From Panopea generosa (lineage: Eukaryota; Mollusca; Bivalvia; Adapedonta; Hiatellidae), in NCBI GenBank assembly GCA_029582155.1, contig CM055911.1, positions 50,200,062 to 50,264,061 of the forward strand: 64,000 bases of DNA, written 5' to 3'. This document shows positions 25,813 to 36,776 of this stretch, piece by piece; positions within the stretch are counted from its first letter, which is position 1; the number at the start of each line of letters is the position of its first letter. The notes below the pieces were generated by a model. It saw only the letters and a list, made by a program, of their open reading frames with translations. It was not told the DNA's origin and searched no databases. The position numbers were made by a program, and so were the translations under genes.

Positions 25813-26047
25813 GGGGAGATAGTCTATATCTGCTGCCTGATAAAGATTTTATTTTACTTGTAGAGCATGGTTTATCCCCCTTAGTCTTCTAAAATGTTCC
25901 TCTGACTCCCTAATTTTTTTTTATAATGACCTATAAAACAACAAATATAGTTTTACATCACTTAAACGATGATATTGGTAATACAAGAGCCCTCTCACTG
26001 ATAATAGAGGTTTGCCCTTTGCATTACTGACATTATTGAACCAAACA

Positions 26048-26321
26048 GCTGGGCGTTTAGCTCAGCCGTTAGCGCGTCCAACTATAAACTATAAATCCCC
26101 GCCCAGCAACAGTCTCTGTGATGATTGCTACATGACAGTGTGTCTCATTATCATTTGTCTCTCACCGCTGAATCAAATGGGAAAGTTATCAGTTACTTGC
26201 AGAGATGGGGTGTGCTCAAGTACTGGTTAGCCTTCCGGGATCCCAGGAAACAGTGGTTAACTGATCGTCTGTTAGCCGTCGATGGTATTAAATGAAGCTA
26301 AATGTTCAATCAAACAATCAT
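26048..26321 (+). mobile_element. SINE family 1, full-length copy with 12-bp target duplication
   Basis: Flanked by perfect direct repeats TTGAACCAAACA (26036-26047 and 26322-26333). The head has GTTTAGCTCAGCCGTTAGCG (box A). The body has CAGCAACAGTCTCTGTGATG, GGTGTGCTCAAGTACTGGTT and GGGATCCCAGGAAACAGTGG, and the tail is TCAATCAAACAATCA. The target duplication fixes both ends and shows insertion by target-primed reverse transcription. Confidence 0.85.
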
Positions 26322-26333
26322 TTGAACCAAACA

Positions 26334-27303
26334 TCATGTCAATAAATGTTTATAAGTTTTAAAAAGACGATGTTTATGGATAACATCTTCAGTTTGTTTT
26401 TTATTACAATTGTAATGATGGTACATTTTTCAATTACTGATATTAACTCTTACAAGTAATGACATTTTTAGTAACTGTTCTCCTTTAAGGGACGACCATA
26501 AAAATAATTGTTACACTATAACAAAAAAAACAACCCTAACACCAATTATCTGTACATGTTTTGTCCTGTATATTCAGACGCTAATACAAAATTTACATTT
26601 CACTCTATGTGTTTCTGTTGTGTAAATACATTGCCGCATTAATGCAAAAAGATGCCAAGTGAATGAAATAAGAAGGTGCTTGGTACCTTTTCGCATCAAT
26701 GGCATGAGGTCATGAACTTTTTGTAAATTAAGATTTATTGCCATTTCATGTTGCCCACTTTGTTGTGTCCACCAAAAGTAATAGAACTTGCACATTAATC
26801 ATGTTACAATTTTTATAAAATGTGGTGTGTACGTGTCGCTGTTTGTCCTCTTGCAAATAACTTAATTGTTTGAACTAAGGGAATCTAGTTTGTCTTCTGC
26901 GTCAACTTTGGCATGGTCAAATTAGGACCATTTTTTATGTTGAAAGAACACAGTTAAGTCTTTAATTGATAAAAAATACCTTTTTAAAGAAAATGACAAA
27001 ATTTGGGTGCAAATACTGTTATTTTTAAAATATGCTTTTATTTTAATAATGTTAATTAAAAATATCTTTTTGGGGGTTATTATTGTTTTTGAATATTGCC
27101 CAAACTTGTTATAGAAGAGCAGTTCCAAACTTGGTTTTAAAAATTATGCATATTCAATTTAGATAATGTAACAGCTATGTGAAATAAACATGCAATCACA
27201 ATTAATGAAAGTTCTTGTTTTGATGCAACTGCAGCAAAAGTGATATTGAAATCGCAAAATATTTTATTGTTCATTTTCTACGATTTTAATATTCCATCTA
27301 CCA
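26334..27303. other. AT-rich intergenic DNA, nothing recognised
   Basis: No gene or repeat family identified. Open frames at 26574-26795 and 26922-27128 (minus) are short and without conserved features. Confidence 0.4.
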
Positions 27304-27309
27304 ACCAAG

Positions 27310-27512
27310 TTAAAGGTACAATCTGTCAATTAAGTAAGGTACAATCTGTCAATTAAGTAATTTGTCAATTAAGTAAGGTACAATCTGTCAATTAAGTAAT
27401 TTGTCAATTAAGTAAGGTACAATCTTTCAATTAAGTAATTTGTCAATTAAGTAAGGTACAATCTGTCAATTAAGTAATTTGTCAATTAAGTAAGGTACAA
27501 TCTTTCAATTAA
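27310..27512. repeat. Small 39-bp tandem array (about five copies)
   Basis: The unit is AAGGTACAATCTGTCAATTA followed by AGTAATTTGTCAATTAAGT. It contains CTGTCAATTAAGT and TTTGTCAATTAAGT as an internal sub-duplication. Copies are nearly identical, with C/T change in CTGTC or CTTTC, which suggests recent expansion. Confidence 0.9.
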
Positions 27513-28574
27513 GTAATTTGCGACATGGTGGGAATGAGAATTTGTGGCTTGGAAAATATGTAAGAAAATCTGCAAAGCTTGTTGTATGCATGTATGTGCA
27601 TGTGTGCGTATGTATGCATGTATTAGAAGAATTATTTTATTGGTTAAAGCTGTATAAACTATTATACAGAGATGTGTACCTATCAAAAAATAAAATTTCC
27701 ATCATACACAAACAGTGAGTATTTTTTATTTCTGCAAAATACAGTGAAAGGAAATGAAAGTATACACTGTCAATAAATGTTGATAGTTCAAGTACATTAA
27801 TTTATTGCATAGAATTTTCATTTATTTATATTTCATCATATTGTCGAGTCAACAAAACAAAAACTTGATACATGTCATTGTAAAACAATGTGAAAAAAAA
27901 AGTTCATTTCCCTTTACATGTGTAACCAGAACTACAGAAATGTGAATACTAACTGTGAAGAGTCAACACACAACATCCCAATGGCTTCGAAGCGCTGATT
28001 TTCAGTAAGTCTCCCCATGAATCAGTGTTTATTTTATCTGTTTAAAGTGTACTTCGTTTTGCTAGGCTAAACTCAGTATGTACAGCAACAGTTCATTTGA
28101 ATTAAACGTGCCAATTGTTATATGTGATGTAAATGCATATTGCATGAAGCATGTGCATATACGCTGTACGTTTCTTCACAAGCTTGAGTAGTTGCTTATG
28201 GGGTGGAAACCAATTCTTGATGGACTAATTTATTTTCCAAAACGTTCAATCCGTTTCTTAACCAATTATGAAATAATTTTAAAAATAAAAGTGTAAACTT
28301 TCTCTTTCCTTTCACTGTATGTAGTTCATTCGCTGTTACTTGTAGAATGATTGAACAAATGTATTTGGTTTCTATAGCTTACCAACAATAATTAGCATAC
28401 GACACTGACAGTAATATAATGAAGATTTCAGTAATATAATGAAGATTCAGGCTCTGTCCATTTACAAAAAAAAATTATAAAAGTAATCACACATCTATCC
28501 TTACATCTGCCTGTACATCATGATAACTTTTGAAAGTTGGTTCAGATCAGATTAATGACAATTATCTCCCAGTT
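27513..28574. other. AT-rich intergenic DNA, nothing recognised
   Basis: It contains a TGTATGCATG-rich patch (27580-27620) but no gene or element that I can identify. Confidence 0.4.
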
Positions 28575-31500
28575 ATGGTTAAAGGTCAGATATGTGTCAG
28601 ACCTGCGATTTAGTAGTACCAAGGTTAGATATGTGTCAGACCTGCGATTTAGTCGTACCAAGGTCAGATATGTGTCAGACCTGCGATTCAGTCATAACAA
28701 GGTCAGATATGTGTCAGACCTAGCGATTCAGTCATAACAAGGCCAGATATGTGTCAGACCTGCGATTCAGTCATAACAAGGTCAGATATGTGTCAGACTT
28801 GCGATTCAGTCGTACCAAGATCAGATATGTGTCAGACCTGCGATTCAGTCGTACTAAGATCAGATATGTGTTAGACCTGCGATTCAGTCGTACTAAGATC
28901 AGATATGTGTCAGACCTGCGATTTAGTCGTACCAAGGTCAGATATGTGTCAGACCTGCGATTCAGTCATAACAAGGTCAGATATGTGTCAGACCTGTGAT
29001 TCAGTCATAACAAGGTCAGATATGTGTCAGACCTGCGATTCAGTCATAACAAGGTCAGATATGTGTCACCTGCGATTTAGTCGTACCAAGATCAGATATG
29101 TGTCAGACCTGTGATTCAGTCATAACAAGGCCAGATATGTGTCAGACCTGCGGGTCAGTCGTACCGAGGTAAGATATGTCAGACCTGTGATTCATTCATA
29201 ACAAGGTCAGATATGTGTCAGACTTGTGATTCATTCATAACAAGGTCAGATATGTGTCAGGACCTGTGATTCATTCATAACAAGGTCAGATATGTGTCAG
29301 ACCTGTGATTTAGTCGTACCAAGATCAGATATGTGTCAGACCTGCGATTCATTCATAACAAGGTCAGATATGTGTCAGACCATGCTTCAGTCATAACAAT
29401 GTCAGATATGTGTCAGACCTACGATTCAGTCATAACAAGGTCAGATTTGTGTCAGACCTGCGATTCAGTCATAACAAGGTCAGATATGTGTCAGACCTGC
29501 GAATCAGTCATAACAAGGTCAGATATGTGTCAGACCTGTGATTCAATCATAACAAGGTCAGATATGTGTCAGATCTGCGATTCAATCATAACAAGGTCGA
29601 ATATGTGTTAGACCTGTGATTCAATCATAACAAGGTCATATATGTGTCAGATCTGCGATTAAGTCGTAACAAGGTCAGATGTGTCAGACCATGCTTCAGT
29701 CATAACAATGTCAGATATGTGTCAGACCTACGACTCAGTCATAACAAGGTCAGATATGTGTCAGACCTGCGATTCAATCATAACAATGTCAGATATGTGT
29801 CAGACCTTCGATTCAGTCATAACAAGGTCAGATTTGTGTCAGACCTGCAATTCAGTCATAACAAGGTCAGATATATGTCAGACCTACGATCCAGTCATAA
29901 CAAGGTCAGATATGTGTCAAACATATGATTCAATCAAAACAAGGTCAGATATGTCAGACCTGCAATTCAGTCATAACAAGGTCAGATATGTCAGACCTGC
30001 CAATTCAGTCATAACAAGGTCAGATATGTTAGATCTGCAATTCAGTCATAACTAGGTCAGATAATTATGTGTCAGACCTATGATTATGTCATAACAAGGT
30101 CAGATATGTCAGACCTGCGATTCAGTCATAACAAGGTCAGATTTGTGTCAGACCTGCGATTCAGTCATAACAAGGTCAGATATGTGTCAGACCTGCGATT
30201 CAGTCATAACAAGGCCAGATATGTGTCAGACCTGCGATTCAGTCATAACAAGGTCAGATATGTGTCAGACTCGCGATTTAGTCTTACCAAGATCAGATAT
30301 GTGTCAGACCTGCGATTCAGTCGTACTAAGATCAGATATGTGTTAGACCTGCGATTCAGTCGTACTAAGATCAGATATGTGTCAGACCTGCGATTTAGTC
30401 GTACCAAGGTCAGATATGTGTCAGACCTGCGATTCAGTCATAACAAGGTCAGATATGTGTCAGACCTGTGATTCATTCATAACAAGGTCAGATATGTGTC
30501 AGACCTGCGATTCAGTCATAACAAGGTCAGATATGTGTCACCTGCGATTTAGTCGTACCAAGATCAGATATGTGTCAGACCTGTGATTCAGTCATAACAA
30601 GGCCAGATATGTGTCAGACCTGCGGGTCAGTCGTACCGAGGTAAGATATGTCAGACCTGTGATTCATTCATAACAAGGTCAGATATGTGTCAGACTTGTG
30701 ATTCATTCATAACAAGGTCAGATATGTGTCGGACCTGTGATTCATTCATAACAAGGTCAGATATGTGTCAGACCTGTGATTTAGTCGTACCAAGATCAGA
30801 TATGTGTCAGACCTGCGATTCATTCATAACAAGGTCAGATATGTGTCAGAACATGCTTCAGTCATAACAATGTCAGATATGTGTCAGACCTACGATTCAG
30901 TCATAACAAGGTCAGATATGTGTCAGACCTGCGATTCAGTCATAACAAGGTCAGATATATGTCAGACCTACGATCCAGTCATAACAAGGTCAGATATGTG
31001 TCAGACATATGATTCAATCAAAACAAGGTCAGATATGTCAGACCTGCAATTCAGTCATAACAAGGTCAGATATGTCAGACCTGCGATTCAGTCATAACAA
31101 GGTCAGATATGTGTCAGACCTGCGATTCAGTCATAACAAGGTCAGATATGTGTCAGACTCGCGATTTAGTCTTACCAAGATCAGATATGTGTCAGACCTG
31201 CGATTCAGTCGTACTAAGATCAGATATGTGTTAGACCTGCGATTCAGTCGTACTAAGATCAGATATGTGTCAGACCTGCGATTTAGTCGTACCAAGGTCA
31301 GATATGTGTCAGACCTGCGATTCAGTCATAACAAGGTCAGATATGTGTCAGACCTGTGATTCATTCATAACAAGGTCAGATATGTGTCAGACCTGCGATT
31401 CAGTCATAACAAGGTCAGATATGTGTCACCTGCGATTTAGTCGTACCAAGATCAGATATGTGTCAGACCTGTGATTCAGTCATAACAAGGCCAGATATGT

Positions 31501-33200
31501 GTCAGACCTGCGGGTCAGTCGTACCGAGGTAAGATATGTCAGACCTGTGATTCATTCATAACAAGGTCAGATATGTGTCAGACTTGTGATTCATTCATAA
31601 CAAGGTCAGATATGTGTCGGACCTGTGATTCATTCATAACAAGGTCAGATATGTGTCAGACCTGTGATTTAGTCGTACCAAGATCAGATATGTGTCAGAC
31701 CTGCGATTCATTCATAACAAGGTCAGATATGTGTCAGAACATGCTTCAGTCATAACAATGTCAGATATGTGTCAGACCTACGATTCAGTCATAACAAGGT
31801 CAGATATGTGTCAGACCTGCGATTCAGTCATAACAAGGTCAGATATATGTCAGACCTACGATCCAGTCATAACAAGGTCAGATATGTGTCAGACATATGA
31901 TTCAATCAAAACAAGGTCAGATATGTCAGACCTGCAATTCAGTCATAACAAGGTCAGATATGTCAGACCTGCAATTCAGTCATAACAAGGTCAGATATGT
32001 TAGATCTGCAATTCAGTCATAACTAGGTCAGATAATTATGTGTCAGACCTATGATTACGTCATAACAAGGTCAGATATGTCAGACCTGCGATTCAGTCAT
32101 AACAAGGTCAGATATGTGTCAGACCTATGATTAAGTCATGACAAGGTCAGATATGTGTCAGACCTATGATTCAGTCATAACAAGGTCAGATATGTGTCAG
32201 ACCTGTAAATCAATCATAACAAGGTCAGATATGTGTCGGACCTGTGATTCAATCATAACAAGGTCAGATATGTGTCCGACCTACAATTCAGTCATACCAA
32301 GGTCAGATATGTGTCGAACCTGTTATTAAGTCATAACAAGGTCAGATATGTGTCAGACCTGCGATTCAATCAAAACAAGGTCAGATATGTCAGACCTGCA
32401 ATTCAGTCATAACAAGGTCAGATATGTCAGACATGCGATTCAGTCATAACAAGGTCAGATATGTTAGACCTGCGATTCAGTCATAACTATGTCAGATAAT
32501 TATGTGTCAGTCCTATGATTAGGTCATAACAATGTCAGCTATGTCAGACCTGTGATTCAGTCATAACAAGGTCAGATATGTGTCAGACCTATGATTCAGT
32601 CATAACAAGGTCAGATATGTGTCAGACCTGTGATACAGTCATAACAAGGTCAGATATGTGTCAGACCTGTGATTCAATCATAACAAGGTCAGATATGTGT
32701 CAGATCTGCGATTCAATCATAACAAGGTCAGATATGTGTTAGACATGTGATTTAATCATAACAAGGTCATATATGTGTCAGATCTGCGATTAAGTCGTAA
32801 CAAGGTCAGATATGTGTCAGACCTGCGATTCAGTCATAACAATGTCAGATATGTGTCAGACCTGCGATTCAGTCATAACAAGGTCAGATTTGTGTCAGAC
32901 CTGCGATTCAGTCATAACAAGGTCAGATATGTGTCAGACCTGCGATTCAGTCATAACAAGGTCAGATATGTGTCAGACCTGTGATTCAGTCATAAAAAGG
33001 TCAGATATGTGTCAGACCTGTGATTCAATCATAACAAGGTCAGATATGTGTCAGATCTGCGATTAAGTCTTAACAAAGTCAGATATGTGTCAGACCTGTG
33101 CTTCAGTCATCACAATGTCAGATGTGTGTCAGTCCTACGATTCAGTCATAAGAAGGTCAGATATGTGTCAGACCTGTGATTCAATCGTAACAAGGTCAAA
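28575..33200. repeat. Large 39-bp satellite array with 888-bp higher-order duplication
   Basis: More than 110 units built on AAGGTCAGATATGTGTCAGA followed by CCTGCGATTCAGTCATAAC (39 bp). Variant classes carry GTCGTACCAAG, TTCATTCATAAC, AATCATAAC, or lack the GTG after ATAT. A segment around 30230-31080 is repeated about 888 bp downstream (31118-31968) in the same order of variants. For example, GACTCGCGATTTAGTCTTAC is at 30269 and 31157. An older related segment lies near 28800-29400. Since 39 is divisible by 3, plus-strand frames stay open (60-134 residues) with repeats such as RYVSDLRFSHNKV; no promoter, splice site or codon signature supports translation. There are no unique spacers, so it is not a CRISPR array. 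Confidence 0.95.
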
Positions 33201-33312
33201 TTCATGGCTGGGCTTTTACTTGGTCTTATTGTAAACATCAACTACGCCAAAACAGTAATATTATGAATGGAACTAGGGTCCCCTGTGGCGAGTGGCCTAA
33301 GGCATAGGTGGA

Positions 33313-33722
33313 ATGAAAGAATGAATGAATAAATGAATGAATAGGGTTTTGCGGCGTACCAACACATTATAGGTTATTCGACGCCAACAGGAAGGAAGAT
33401 TCCAGGTTCACTCTACATGTACAAAAATAACAAATTAACATACAGATTTTAAAAAAAATACACCAACAAATGAATATGCAGAATGAACCTAGAACCTTGA
33501 TATCTGCAGAACTGCAGAGTTTCAGCACATGCATGAGCCACAGTGGTCCTATTCTTGCCATCACTCATATGGCTCCCTGAAACCACACAGGGATTGATAA
33601 TTTAACCACAATAGTGAACATGACAAAAAATGATAAAATGAACACGACACCCATTCTAGGATTCCTACCCCTCGGTAGAGATCGGCAGTGATTCTATTCT
33701 TAGCTGGAACCATGCTGGCTGC
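33313..33722 (-). mobile_element. ATTC-tailed retroposon family, copy A
   Basis: Bounded by a 10-bp direct repeat CATAGGTGGA (33303-33312 and 33723-33732). On the minus strand it begins GCAGCCAGCATGGTTCCAGC, passes AGAATCACTGCCGATCTC, GATAATTTAACCACAATAGT (read on plus) and GTTGGCGTCGAATAACC, and ends in a (ATTC)n tail. Copies B (41556), C (55360) and a fragment (44056) belong to the same family. There is no long coding frame. Confidence 0.8.
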
Positions 33723-33881
33723 CATAGGTGGAGACTAACTTACTGTACAAAACTTTTGTGAGAAAGATTGCCAGTTATTTGTTTCAGGATGATGTTTTAC
33801 TGAGGTTCATTCTGAGGTCTTTCTCTGGCAATAAAACCGGATATGGCATATATAGCTAGAAATGTGTTGAAATGGCTTTAA

Positions 33882-34199
33882 TGTTGTTTTTGTATGGTGT
33901 TTAGCATCACTTTCAACAATTTTTCAGTCATATTGCGACGGTGTCTACTTGAGACAGTATTCTTAGCGCTGTCACGCTGGAGTATCATGCCGCAGACACA
34001 TGGTATGATACCCCACCCAGTCACATTATACCGACACCGGGCCAACCAGACCCAACACTCTCCTCTAAATGCCGAGTGTCAAGCAAGGAAGCTTCTAGAT
34101 CAATTTTTAAAGTCTTTGGTATGACCTGGCTAGGAGATTGAACCCACGTACCTTCCGTATGCGAGGCGGACGCTCTACCATTAGACCATGCCACGGTCA
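33882..34199 (-). mobile_element. SINE family 3 (tRNA-derived head), nested copy
   Basis: On the minus strand the head reads GTGGCATGGTCTAATGGTAG then AGCGTCCGCCTCGCATACGG, with box B GTGGGTTCAATCTCC. The body includes GTGACTGGGTGGGGTATCAT and the 3' end is GTGATGCTAAACACCA. The flanking 13-bp repeat GAAAYGGCTTTAA (33869-33881, T; 34200-34212, C) is a target duplication with one change. Despite the tRNA-like head, it is not a functional tRNA gene as far as I can fold it. Confidence 0.75.
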
Positions 34200-34240
34200 G
34201 AAACGGCTTTAAACCCTCTTCAAAATTAAATAAAAGTAAA

Positions 34241-34740
34241 GTTTTAACACAACACATCATAATTCAAAGGTATGTTTATTCTGCCACAATCTTCTTTTAG
34301 CATCTCTTTGTAATAAAGTATATAGAAAAAGAAATAAACAATACTATAGAAAATAATAAATTGAGATAAATATAAATTCCTTAACATAACAATAATATAA
34401 ATTAATATTCCGTAAATATATTAAGATTCTCCCAGCTCAGGCCAGCTTTGATGCCTCGAGCATTATAGTGTTACAAGCTTATCTATCTTTTCCAGAACTG
34501 GCAATATTTTCTGATCCATTTACTAGTATATAAAATCACCAGGTAATGCATCTTTTATCAATAACAAAAACATCATTCAAAATATATTGGCATGTTGATA
34601 TGAATGAAATGGTATTATACAAACTTACAAAAAATATATCTGTATTACAAAGTGTGATGCGCTAGTATCAACTATAATGCATAGTAAGTGTACAGGAGTA
34701 TGTACTTGAAAAGAATCACAGTTAGGCCGTTTGCTTTAAA
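34241..34740. other. AT-rich spacer, nothing recognised
   Basis: It separates the nested retroposons from the 29-bp array. No gene or repeat found. Confidence 0.4.
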
Positions 34741-36776
34741 AGGAAGGCATCAGGTATGTTCAAGTACTTGAAGAATACCAGAGGGTGGTCATGTACTTGA
34801 AGGAAACTATAGGAAGTCATATACTTGAAGGAGATCTGATTAAGGTCGTGCACTAGAAGTGAACCAGAGGATGGTCATATACTTGAAGGAGATCTGAGTA
34901 AGCCTATGTGCTTGACGGGGATCTGAGTAAGTTCATGTGCTTGAAGGGGATCTGAGTAAGTCCATGTGCTTGACGGGGATCTGAGTAAGTCCATGTGCTT
35001 GACGGGGATCTGAGTAAGTCCATGTGCTTGATGGGGATCTGAGTAAGCCTATGTGCTTGAAGGAGATCTGAGTAAGTCCATGTGCTTGAAGGAGATCTGA
35101 GTAAGTCCATGTGCTTGAAGGAGATCTGAGTATGTCCATGTGATTGAAAGAGATCTGAGTAAGTCCATGTGCTTGAAGGAGATCTGAGTAAGTCCATGTG
35201 CTTGAAGGAGATCTGAGTAAGTCCATGTGCTTGAAGGAGATCTGAGTAAATCCATGTGCTTGAAGGAGATCTGAGTAAGTCGTGCTTGAAGGAGATCTGA
35301 GTATGTCCATGTGCTTGAAGGAGATCTGAGTAAATACATGTGCTTGAAGGAGATCTGAGTAAGTCCATGTGCTTGAAGGAGATCTGAGTATGTCCATGTG
35401 CTTGAAGAAGATCTGAGTAAGTCCAAGTGCTTGAAGGAGATCTGAGTATGTCCATGTGATTGAAGGAGATCTGGGTATGTCCATGTGATTGAAGGAGATC
35501 TGGGTATGTCCATGTCATTGAAGGAGATCTGAGTAAGTCGTGCTTGAAGGAGATCTGAGTATGTCCATGTGCTTGAAGGAGATCTGAGTAAATCCATGTG
35601 CTTGAAGGAGATCTGAGTAAGTCGTGCTTGAAGGAGATCTGAGTATGTCCATGTGCTTGAAGGAGATCTGAGTAAATCCAGTGTGCTTGAAGGAGATCTG
35701 AGTAAGTCCATGTGCTTGAAGGAGATCTGAGTATGTCCATGTGCTTGAAGAAGATCTGAGTATGTCCATGTGCTTGAAGAAGAATCTGAGTAAGTCAATG
35801 TGATTGAAGGAGATCTGGGTATGTCCATGTGATTGAAGGAGATCTGGGTATGTCCATGTGCTTGAAGGAGATCTGAGTAAGTTGTGCTTGAAGGAGATCT
35901 GAGTATGTCCATGTGCTTGAAGGAGATCTGAGTAAATCCATGTGCTTGAAGGAGATCTGGGTATGTCCATGTGATTGAAGGAGATCTGGGTATGTCCATG
36001 TGCTAAAAGGAGATCTGAGTAAGTCCATGTGATGGAAGGAGATCTGATCAAGTCCTTGAAGATCTAAGTAAGTCCATGTCATTGGAGGAGATCTTAGTAA
36101 GATCCGATACTGAACCAAAGGATCTGAGTATGGCTATGCACTTGAAGAATACCAGAGGACAGCCATGTACTTGAAGTAGATCTGAGTAATGCACGTTAAA
36201 TGAACCAGATGATGGTAACACTAGAAAACAGCCATATACTTGAACAAGATCAGAGTAAGGCCATATACTTGAAAAAGATCCGAGAAAGGTCATATACTTG
36301 AAAAAGATCCGAGAAAGGCCGTACACTTAAAGAATACCAGAAGGTGGTCATGAACTTGAAGGGAACTGGAGGACAGCCATATACTTGAAGCCGATCTGAG
36401 TATGGCCATACACTTAAATAGAACCAGGACAGCCATATACTTGAAGGAGATTTGAGTATGGCAATACACTCAAATGGAACCAGAGGATGGTGAGGTACTT
36501 GAAGGGAACCAGAGGATGGTGAGGTACTTGAAGGGAGCCAGAGGATGGTCAGGTACTTGAAGGGAAACAGAGAATGGTCATGTACTTGAAGGGAACCAGA
36601 GGATGGTTAGGTACTTGAAGGGAACCAGAGGATGGTCAGGTACTTGAAGGTAACCAAAGGATGGTCAGTTACTTGAAGGGAACCAGAGGACGGTCAGGTA
36701 CTTGAAGGGAAACAGAGGATGGTCAGGTACTTGAAAGAACCAGAGGATGGTCAAGTACTTGAAGGGAACCAATGTA
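34741..36776. repeat. 29-bp satellite array, open in all three minus-strand frames
   Basis: The core monomer on plus is CTTGAAGGAGATCTGAGTAA followed by GTCCATGTG (29 bp, with a BglII AGATCT). Homogeneous copies occupy 34900-36060. Toward 36480-36776 the unit becomes GGAACCAGAGGATGGTCAGG plus TACTTGAAG, also 29 bp. No minus frame of the common monomer has a stop, so spurious frames up to 316 residues run through it (34904-36118), each cycling every 29 residues. I treat these as artefacts of a stop-free monomer. Confidence 0.92.

Larger units (their letters stand above)
33286..34240 (+). mobile_element. SINE family 2 copy split by two nested insertions
   Basis: Pieces are 33286-33312 (head, CTGTGGCGAGTGGCCTAAGG), 33733-33881 (body with GTGAGAAAGATTGCCAGTTA and GGATATGGCATATATAGCTA) and 34213-34240 (3' end, ACCCTCTTCAAAATTAAATA). 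They are interrupted by the ATTC-tailed element at 33313-33722 and SINE family 3 at 33882-34199. Both insertions carry target duplications made of the host SINE's own sequence. Confidence 0.75.

Noticed and set aside
28537-33066. Series of plus-strand open frames with RYVSDLRFSHNKV or SDMCQTCDSVITR repeats, looking like a repetitive protein or cysteine-rich motif
   Set aside because: They follow entirely from a 39-bp satellite whose period is a multiple of 3. Frames break at small indels, two frames are open over the same DNA, and no gene signals surround them.
28575-33200. CRISPR-like regular repeat structure
   Set aside because: Units are contiguous and degenerate with no unique spacers, the context is an intron-bearing eukaryotic genome, and no cas-like gene is present.
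34130-34200. tRNA gene candidate on the minus strand
   Set aside because: It is the head of SINE family 3, inserted with a target duplication. A clean cloverleaf could not be folded by eye.
34904-36118. Minus-strand open frames of up to 316 residues
   Set aside because: They are read through a 29-bp stop-free monomer in all three frames, so length is not evidence of coding.
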